Origin: Priapulus caudatus
Taxonomy: Eukaryota; Priapulida; Priapulimorpha; Priapulimorphida; Priapulidae
Direction: 5' to 3'
Length of the DNA: 54,592 nucleotides
Assembly (NCBI RefSeq): GCF_000485595.1
Contig: NW_014577267.1
Coordinates: 72,842-127,433, forward strand
The translations under genes were made by a program, and so were the position numbers. Shown here piece by piece: positions 46,854-54,592 of the stretch. A model generated the notes under the pieces. It worked only from the letters and a program-made list of their open reading frames with translations. It did not search any database and was not told the origin of the DNA. Every line of letters starts with the position of its first letter. Positions within the stretch are counted from its first letter, which is position 1.

Positions 46854-47094
46854 CACTTGAAGCGTTTCAATAAAATATAATGCTAACTAAATACGAAATC
46901 TATTTAACACCAAATTCTTAATGTTTCTATACTCTCTTTCACCTATTATTGCCGACAGTTTCCTGTAAATTCCGTCCAAATCCTACGTGCAACCATATAT
47001 ACTAGGTGAAAGAGAGTATAGAAACATTAAGAATTTTGTACTAAATAGATTTCGTATTTAGTTAGCATTATATTTTATTGAAACGCTTCAAGTG
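46854..47094. mobile_element. Foldback MITE with 92-bp arms
   Basis: Arms 46854-46945 and 47003-47094 are reverse complements with only about three mismatches (outer ends CACTTGAAGCGTTTC and GAAACGCTTCAAGTG) around a 57-nt spacer. TCTGTGTATAA occurs on both sides (46830-46840 and 47095-47105). Confidence 0.8.
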
Positions 47095-47238
47095 TCTGTG
47101 TATAAGGCAGTTCTGCTTATACATTACTTATTCAATCACATAAATTTAGCCATAAGCGATGTGTGAACTACGCCGGTATAATTGCTGAAGACAGGGCAAG
47201 CACACGGGTCGTAAATCAAAAAAACAAGAAAAACCCGT

Positions 47239-47689
47239 TTGTCAAAGGTCATGCCGTTTGTAGAAAGGTCACCAGCGAGGTTGAGGCAGTCTCATTATGA
47301 AGCCCCGGGCGAGTGCTCTTGGAAACGACTATACCGAAAAGCACATTCGACTCAGTTGTCGTGCGTTACGAATGCGACAGCGCGATGGAGGCTATCCGAC
47401 GTTGACAACCGGTCGACTGGCGTATATAGTTACTCAGAACTCTGCTGACTCTTCGCAGGAAGCTTGCATAATCCGCTACCTGATGCAAAGCGAGGGCAGG
47501 GTCGACCTGAGAGATAACCAGCAATATAATAGAGTAAAAATAGCCCGGTTGCGAAACCAGTCGTTCGGATACACATCACCCACGGTCCCACACGTGGCAA
47601 AGACCTTGCGTGGGATGACGAAGCACACGATCAAAAACGAGTGGCCTGATGCCGCGATGCATTCGGATGAAGAGCGTGCTCGTATCTAA
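47239..47689 (+). other. Unrecognised open frame of 130 codons (47297-47689), doubtful
   Basis: A moderately GC-rich segment just upstream of the tandem array has a 130-codon frame with plausible composition (many Arg, no repeats). It shows no motif I recognise, no evident splice partners and no promoter. It could be a relic of a transposon or chance. Confidence 0.15.
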
Positions 47690-48186
47690 GTCGGTAAAGC
47701 ATAATAAGCAAGTAATAGCATATAAAGCAAGTAAAGCATAATTACCCGATCGTAAAACTTGCTTAAGCCGCATCATCCCGCCACTCCCCCTGCCTCTATT
47801 CTTATGTTTAGGGAAAATAGTGCGCAGGTCGCTCGTCGCTATAGCCACAAAAGGCAATGCGTTTCAGTCGAGCCCACGCATAAAAACGAGAGGGCCATGC
47901 CAGAAGGAGATGTGAATCGCAAAATCCGATTGTAAAATTTTACTTGAGCCGCAGTATTCCGCCACTGCTCTACCCTTATGCTAACGTATAGGAGGAAATT
48001 GCGCGCAACTCGCTCGTCCCTTTATAGTTTTTTTTATTAGGCGCACATGAGAATGCTTTTCGCTTCATTGCTAGTCTCATTCACTAAGAAACGACAGGGG
48101 CATAACGGAGGGAGATGTGCATGACAAAATCCGACCTCAAAATTTCACTTAGGCGGCAGCATCCCACCACTCTCCAGCCCCTATGA

Positions 48187-48483
48187 GGCCAAACAAAAAA
48201 TAGTTGTATTTACTATTGCATCGAAAACAAAAGTAGGGTAGGTAGGTAGGGATTTTTTTATTTTTATTTTTTATTCTTCGGTTCCTAACATCCCTCTGAT
48301 GAATACTATAAAGTGGTGTATAGGTAGGGATAAGTTAGTAAGCAAGTCCAGAACGTGTTTGTAGTAAAAAAATCTCAAGTTTTGTCTGTCAGATTTCAAA
48401 TATAAAAAAAATTGTTTAGGGTCGGCCCTAATAATCTAGGGACGGTCGGTCGACCGGAAACACACCTATTTTTTTGTTTGGCC
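48187..48483. mobile_element. GGCC-ended MITE (Harbinger-like), copy 3, intergenic
   Basis: 297 bp. The ends GGCCAAACAAAAAATAG and CTATTTTTTTGTTTGGCC are inverted repeats. It is flanked by TGA on both sides (48184-48186 and 48484-48486) and contains GGGTAGGTAGGTAGGG. It interrupts the degenerate ~200-bp tandem array at 47748-48690. Confidence 0.7.
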
Positions 48484-48484
48484 T

Positions 48485-48540
48485 GATAATATCAGGAATG
48501 AATAATAATAAATCTATTATTATTCACTCCTGATAATATC
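48485..48540. repeat. AT-rich imperfect hairpin next to MITE copy 3
   Basis: Arms 48485-48510 and 48515-48540 match as reverse complements at about 24 of 26 positions, around AATC. It starts inside the TGA duplicate of the preceding element and may be a second tiny insertion. Confidence 0.5.
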
Positions 48541-48690
48541 TAGGGGCAATGACGGACAGGTCGCCCGTCGACATAGCAACTCAGGACAATGCTTTTCGGC
48601 CAAACTTGCTCGCGTAAAAGGAAAGGGCAAGCCTGAAGAAGATTTGCAATGCGAAATCGGATCTCAATTTTTTTCATGAGCCACAGCATG

Positions 48691-49829
48691 CAGCAGCAGC
48701 ATCATTACTATCGCTACCATCACCACCACCACAACCACCACCACCACCACCACCACCACCATACTGCGGCAATCATTACGGTATACTCCATAGTATGTTC
48801 TAGCTGTAACGCAAACTTAACTTAGGCCCCCTAAGGCTAATATCGCGGGATGATGACGTGTGAAGTCGCGCTAATTCAGTGATGTTTTACTTTTTTAATA
48901 TTTCTACAGGCTCCGGTCACACGCACCGCGCATACGGCTGTATTTCATGGTAATCATGCAGCGCACACGCGCATTTACTATGTAAATTGAATAGCTTCGG
49001 AACAATTTACTCCTTTGTATAAACAGGTCGCGTGACATTTGAATACGCGAAATGCAAAACATGTCATACCGATAAAAAATTTAAATGTAAATTCATTTGG
49101 CAATTTCTATTATTTACTTAGAAATTCTATAAATGAAAGAGAAATAGTATAGCCCTGTTTTATAGTTTTATAATATGTGTTTATTTTATAATTTTGTGTG
49201 GGTTAAGTGTCAGGGGACTTGAGTTTGCTGTCACTATAAACACCGCATGGCATAATTACTGTGTCACAATTATGCGTTCAATCGTGAAAGTTGCGTCGGC
49301 ATGCCTACAATAGATTCAGTAAAACCTCAGTCGATACACGCAAAGTGGCTATTAGATGTTGGCGATTTATCCCGTTAGAGAATAATACTGCGAGCTCGGT
49401 ATGGTACTGAACTGCGCTCACACATGCAGCATTCACTGAAGGACATGCACGAATGGCATATATGCAGAACGGTTTCCTGTTGGTATACAAACGTATAAGC
49501 TGCGAGTATAAACACAACCGCACAATTTCCAGGTTGCTTGTTATTCTGGGTTTTCATGTGTGGTTCCTTTGCGCACTCGGAAACGAACAAGCCGCGAATA
49601 CAAAGTTTCTATTCAGTCGAACGCCTCACGTGAAAACAGCCGTCCTACCGCAGGCAGTTAAAATCGATTAACCCTCGAATGTGTCCCCCCCTTCGCTTCT
49701 CCCATTTCCGCCCCTCCCCTCCTCCATCGTATCCTGCTTCCTATCGTTTGCGTTTATTTGACGATACCTATATTCACTCCTCTTCATTCGTCCATTCTCC
49801 CACCCCTCATTATCCCTCTCTCCACACTC

Positions 49830-49921
<92 letters not shown>

Positions 49922-52467
49922 ATCGCGAACTATCTAACCTCTACTCATAATATTCCACACAAACAACTATCTATCTAAATCACGATATATTCTACCCAGG
50001 CTTAATTACTATTCCTGCAATACGTACTACCCCGGATGCACCAATCCACCGATAACAAAGTCTCTATATATCGCGTATATTAGTGATACCCTAAAGTTCG
50101 AACCTCTCGACGTGCCCGATCCCGTCCCCCTCCGCTCTTATCGTTGGTAATCGACACCGAGCGGTCCCATGCAGCGATACTTCTCCTTAGGCAGACATCT
50201 ATCACGTATAAATCCACCTTCGAATAAGCACGTCTACACTTACTACGTATATGCCGAATAATATTCGCGGCCTGGCGGACACGTCACTAAATTAAAGGCA
50301 ACCCCTGCGCGTCCAACCCACGTCCTTACATCACCAGCAACAAATATATATCACCTCTTCGGTCCTCTCATTTTTCTATCCCCGCCACTTTTGCAAGCAA
50401 GTGCGTCATCCGTTATCAGTGAGATCATGGGTCGTGCGGGGTTTAATCGACTTGGGTCTTCACGTGCGCCTCATTCAATCACTCCTCCCCACGTGGAGCG
50501 AAGCGTGACGGTGTGATCGGGTTGCAACCATAGCGCGGAAGTAAACAAGCCTGGGCGGGGCATCTTCTGCCACAAGCATGAAGATCTCAGGCACCATGCA
50601 TCGATCCTCCTTACAAATGCATCCTTCCCGTCTGCCCTGACCTGAAAATCGGCATCCATCATTTATGTATGTAATTTCTGCAGATTCACTACTCCTCTGT
50701 CAGGCGTTCATTGAGGCTGATGCATCAGCGAAACACGTGTCATGCGTGGAAATCTGCATAATCGGAATGAGTATAGAACAGCGGTAAAACGGCAAACTCG
50801 GAAGCCCAGGGCGGTTGCGCGTTATATTCGAGGGCAAAAGTACGCTGCAGAATATAGACGAGTCAGTAAATGGATATATATTCACGAGATAGCGCAACGG
50901 AACGCTAATTAAAAAGATATAGGCTACTGCTAAAAAAGCGACTTTTTTCACTAATCTAGCTTTTTCTAGAGAGTGGGTAACTTTGATCCACTTCTTCAGT
51001 TTATGCCTAAGCGAGTAATATTAAAAATATTTAACATTAAAATATTAGGATTAGGCGCTTTACTTGTAATAATCTTTAGCAGACGGGTAAAGGCGAGTCT
51101 CGGTGAAAAAAGTAACGACAAATGAAACACGGGTTGATCAGGTGTAAGCTTTAGTATAACCGGTATTACAAATGGATAATTATTAATCGTCAATTTTCAT
51201 TATGACAACCAATTCGATGGCACAAGAATGGCGTGTTATCAAAACAATAATCATATACCATCTTCCCGTCGTGGCTGTTTCTAGGTTCGCAGCTTACCGA
51301 TTCAATATTAGCTTCGTGGTCGCTTCCTTGAATCCGCCAGATGTAATGACGCCAAGACTGAACCCGAAACTACGATCAGGAACACAATGGTTTCTCGCGG
51401 TGAATAGGTATCATCACACCCCAAGGGAATAGGTGTCTCTCACAAATTTCGCTTCGGCAGGCTGTAATTCACGTTAGTGATAAGGCGATTGTCCTTGTCT
51501 CACGGGCATCGAGGGATTTAATTTATTTATATGGTCAGCGTAAAGGGTCAACAGACAAGCCTGCGATTATTGGAAATTCTGTGGCATCTCTTGCTGTGTG
51601 CGCCACGCGCGGTGCGTGCACGTGCGATGCTATGTAGTGCGGGAAAGTGAGTGCCCGCATTGCAGGTTGATTCCGTAGCGTGGCGTTGAGCGAGAGCTGT
51701 GTTGTGCCGACCGGCTGAGGGTAACTTCACTCTAAGTGAGAGGTGTGGGTGTGAGCGCACAGTCGTTACATGAACGCGAAACAACGCACCGAGACGTGGT
51801 CAGGCGATTAAACTTTAATCGCAACCTATTTTTTCAGTTTAATAGGCTTAAACCATCACGATCAAGTAGTAATCTCATCGCAAGTAGTGAACGCCAGAAT
51901 AGTAACAGCCTTGTTAGTTCATAAACTGACAATGTAGTTCTCTAATCTAAGACTGTCCGCAGGATTAGCGCATCCAGACTCCGCACTTTAATCTGTGTTC
52001 TAGTCTATTATAATTGCTATTTACTGCATCCCAGCGCGTTGTCGCTACGAACACGCGCGAGCGACCCAAAATATATTAAAGATGAAAGTATGAAGCCGAA
52101 CATAGTATCTAATCCATTGAGAGCAGTTGAAAACACCAAATGAATAGCATAAGATTGAAAATCGGAATATTCTACTATTCGGGACACGAGATGAAGCAAT
52201 AACAGCACACGCACCAAACGCCTGAAAAACCGCCGCCTACTAACTTGTGCGTGGGATCACGACCTACCGCCTGCTGTGAGGAGCAGGCGCGCCTATGGCA
52301 TGTACCGACTGCACACACCACGCTCTACTCTCATCTCTCTCTCTCTCTCCTCTCTCCTCTCTTTCTCTCCCTCTTTCACACCACACAAGACCAGCAACAC
52401 ACCACACATCACACAGCACACACACACACACACACACCCACACACACACACACACACACACACAATC

Positions 52468-52517
<50 letters not shown>

Positions 52518-53069
52518 CTGCGCCGATCCTTCCAATTTGTGAAAAATCGCGTGCGGATCCAGTAACATAACGCGTAAATTCGACACCGCATGTTGTGTTT
52601 ATCGTGGCTTTATTGTGGGGCGTCCCCGGCACCCATGTTGTTGCTTGCCGTCGCTGTCACGTGCGGGACGCCTCCTCCCTTTGCATGTTTGTTGTTGTGT
52701 TTGGAGCATGTGCGGCTGGCGGGGGAAGCGTCTCCTTCTGTTATCGTAGGTTGCGACAAGGAAAACATCTCGACTGTGCCGTGTGTTTGTCTTTCGCTTT
52801 CCTGTCACATGCCCGACGCGTAACTCTTAGTGCTAATAATAGGTGCTGTGCATTCGCTCGCAGTGCGGCGCGTGCACTCCCACTCCTTTTTCCTGGCTGC
52901 GACCCTCTTTTATACCCTTCTGTATATCCTATCCTATCACATCACTGTTTCTCACATTCCGTTTCCCTTCTTATCACACGTACTTTCTCGTTGCCTCCTG
53001 CTTTCCTTCTCCGTCAGGAGTTCTCTCTCTTGCTCGCTTTTCATCGTTTCTTCCCGCGCCTCATACACC

Positions 53070-53151
<82 letters not shown>

Positions 53152-53525
53152 GTCTGTCTCTCTGTCCTCCTCTTACCATATCTCGCCATTTCATTTATTT
53201 GCTATATGTCTGTTGTCGTCTCTTTTATGTTCATATAAATTCACCCAAATTATCTATTCCACTCTCTCTTTACGTCTCGTTCTCTCTTTTCTCCCTTCCC
53301 ACCCCTCCTTTGCTCGCTTGCCTTCTTACTCCACTCTCACTCTCTTCTACAATTCAGTGTCGCGTGCGTTTAAGCCTGTTCGTTCTGTGACAGTAGTTTC
53401 CTAACTAATCATTCTACTTAATCATCTTATAATTAATGATCGCATGAACAATCAGAATGTTTCATCTCTGGTACGTGGCTTTCGTTTTATACTCGTATTA
53501 AAGATAATACACTGTTTTTTTGGCG

Positions 53526-53562
<37 letters not shown>

Positions 53563-54592
53563 CTAATATTAGGGACCAGTCATAGACTAGTATTGCGAAC
53601 ACATAACGTTATCGGAAACATATCCTAGCTTGGCAGCCACCATAGGAAAGTCGTAAAGTAATAATATAAGAGGCATTTATTTACTCTTGTTTATTAAAGT
53701 CTTACTGATTTGACGATAATGCCTTCCGTGAATGTTTTATAATTGTTTTAATGTTTGAAATATTAGATGATCATAGTGTTTACATTGCCATCATTTCCAC
53801 TTGCCCGTATATGTTTGTTTAACTAAGCATCAGAAGCAAGGTTTCTGACACTAATCGTATGAAAAATGCCATCCTATTTAGAACTCATGTTATAATTTCT
53901 GTTATTATTGTTAACAATCTATATTCCATCAAATAATGATTGATGTGCTTGTATTAACGTGTGATGTATCATGCATTTTTTTTCAATCAATGTGTCTCAT
54001 TGTTAACCGTATAGATGTGCCAGTGTTATCCATATATCCTTTCCCATTAATCACTTCCGCTGGCGGTTGGTCTAGAGACTCTATCCGCTTTTAGTAATGT
54101 AGCAAACACGTGTTCTAGACGAGTGCCTTCATTATACATATATGTAACAGACAGATTTCCATAATCGCAATCCGCTTCCGGTAGAAGAACTGGGACCTGT
54201 GAGCAGCCAGAAACGATGTGCATCCCGTATGTAACAACATACGCTTAACAGAAGAGCGCGGTTTCGTACGTTACAGAGGAAACTGCCAACATCTGATTGG
54301 TATGTCGGATGTCCGGCTTTGTATGTCTACACTATCGCAGTTGTTCTGCGCAGATTATCAAGTAGATCGAAGCGTTAGACATCCGCCGCAGATATATACA
54401 ATCATCGCAATACGGAAATATTCGGCTATAATAAATATTGGCCGTATCCGCTACGCCTGTGCCGTATAGCGGAGTCTATAGCAATATTCATTGGAGTCAC
54501 CGAGCATGTTTCCTGCTCGTGTGTGTGTGTGTTTGTTTGTGTGTGTGTGTTGTGTGTGTGTGTGTGCGTGTGTGTGTGCGTGTGTGTGTGCG
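48691..54592. repeat. Gene-poor distal region
   Basis: (CAC)n 48717-48760, (ATCT)n 49826-49921, (CA)n 52415-52515, (CT)n 53070-53147, (AT)n 53527-53561 and (GT)n 54520-54592. Between them is unique sequence in which I see no coding exon, tRNA or rRNA. Confidence 0.6.
49826..49921. repeat. (ATCT)n microsatellite
   Basis: About 23 uninterrupted ATCT units within C/T-rich flanking sequence. The Tyr/Leu/Ser/Ile-rich open frame is an artefact. Confidence 0.95.

Larger units (their letters stand above)
47748..48690. repeat. Degenerate ~190-200-bp tandem array, interrupted
   Basis: Units begin near CGTAAAACTT, TGTAAAATTTTACTTGAGCC and CTCAAAATTTCACTTAGGC. Shared blocks are CCGCCACT..CCC, GCGC..CTCGCTCGTC, AATGC.TTTCG and GGAGATGTGCA.. 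with three to four copies. The third is split by 48184-48540. Confidence 0.55.

Noticed and set aside
50471-50662. 63-codon minus frame in a GC-richer patch
   Set aside because: No recognisable domain, no start context and no neighbouring exons.
52595-53404. 269-codon + strand frame ending in Ser/Leu repeats
   Set aside because: It depends on the (CT)n microsatellite at 53070-53147. The upstream part has no recognisable motif and no splice partner.

Overview
The window is animal genomic DNA from an intron-rich eukaryote. It is not prokaryotic: every recognisable protein is split into many short exons with GT..AG junctions, AT-rich introns and dense microsatellites. The three genes (an LRPPRC-type PPR protein, a CREB3-like bZIP factor and a parvin) are a metazoan set. 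Low identity to the human proteins and ordinary TTAGGG-type repeats suggest a non-vertebrate, probably non-arthropod bilaterian. I cannot name the species.

Layout. (1) 498-20812, + strand: 27 phase-consistent exons of LRPPRC, a mitochondrial mRNA-binding PPR protein. About 1,125 residues are in the window, and the 5' end with the targeting peptide lies upstream. The 3' UTR runs to an AATAAA at 22033. (2) 22.05-25.3 kb: intergenic, simple repeats only. (3) 25.35-26.1 kb: a CpG-rich, promoter-like stretch leading to 26126-33033, + strand: seven exons of a CREB3L1/CREB3L2/CrebA-type bZIP factor with a full basic region and zipper. The expected transmembrane and luminal part was not found, apart from one weak terminal-exon candidate (33285-33395). 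(4) 45876 down to 38231, - strand: a complete 360-residue parvin in 11 exons, including a 20-nt micro-exon. It converges on the CREB3L gene. (5) 45.9-54.6 kb: no supportable gene, only transposon relics, foldbacks, a degenerate tandem array and microsatellites.

The genes do not form a pathway. LRPPRC acts in mitochondrial RNA metabolism, CREB3L factors control secretory-pathway transcription, and parvin belongs to integrin adhesions.

The most interesting non-coding content is at exon-intron junctions and in small mobile elements. In LRPPRC, one 3' splice site (32-bp unit, four copies) and one 5' splice site (28-29-bp unit) are themselves part of tandem repeats. One small TIR element family sits 8-10 nt inside the 5' splice site of introns in two different genes. 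Three ~285-bp GGCC-ended elements carry clear 3-bp target duplications (TAA, CAA, TGA; Harbinger-like). One 285-bp element has an exact 8-bp duplication (hAT-like). Several near-perfect foldbacks are present. Intron 1 of parvin holds a nested palindrome with telomere-type repeats in both orientations. I found no evidence for a wholly new gene system.
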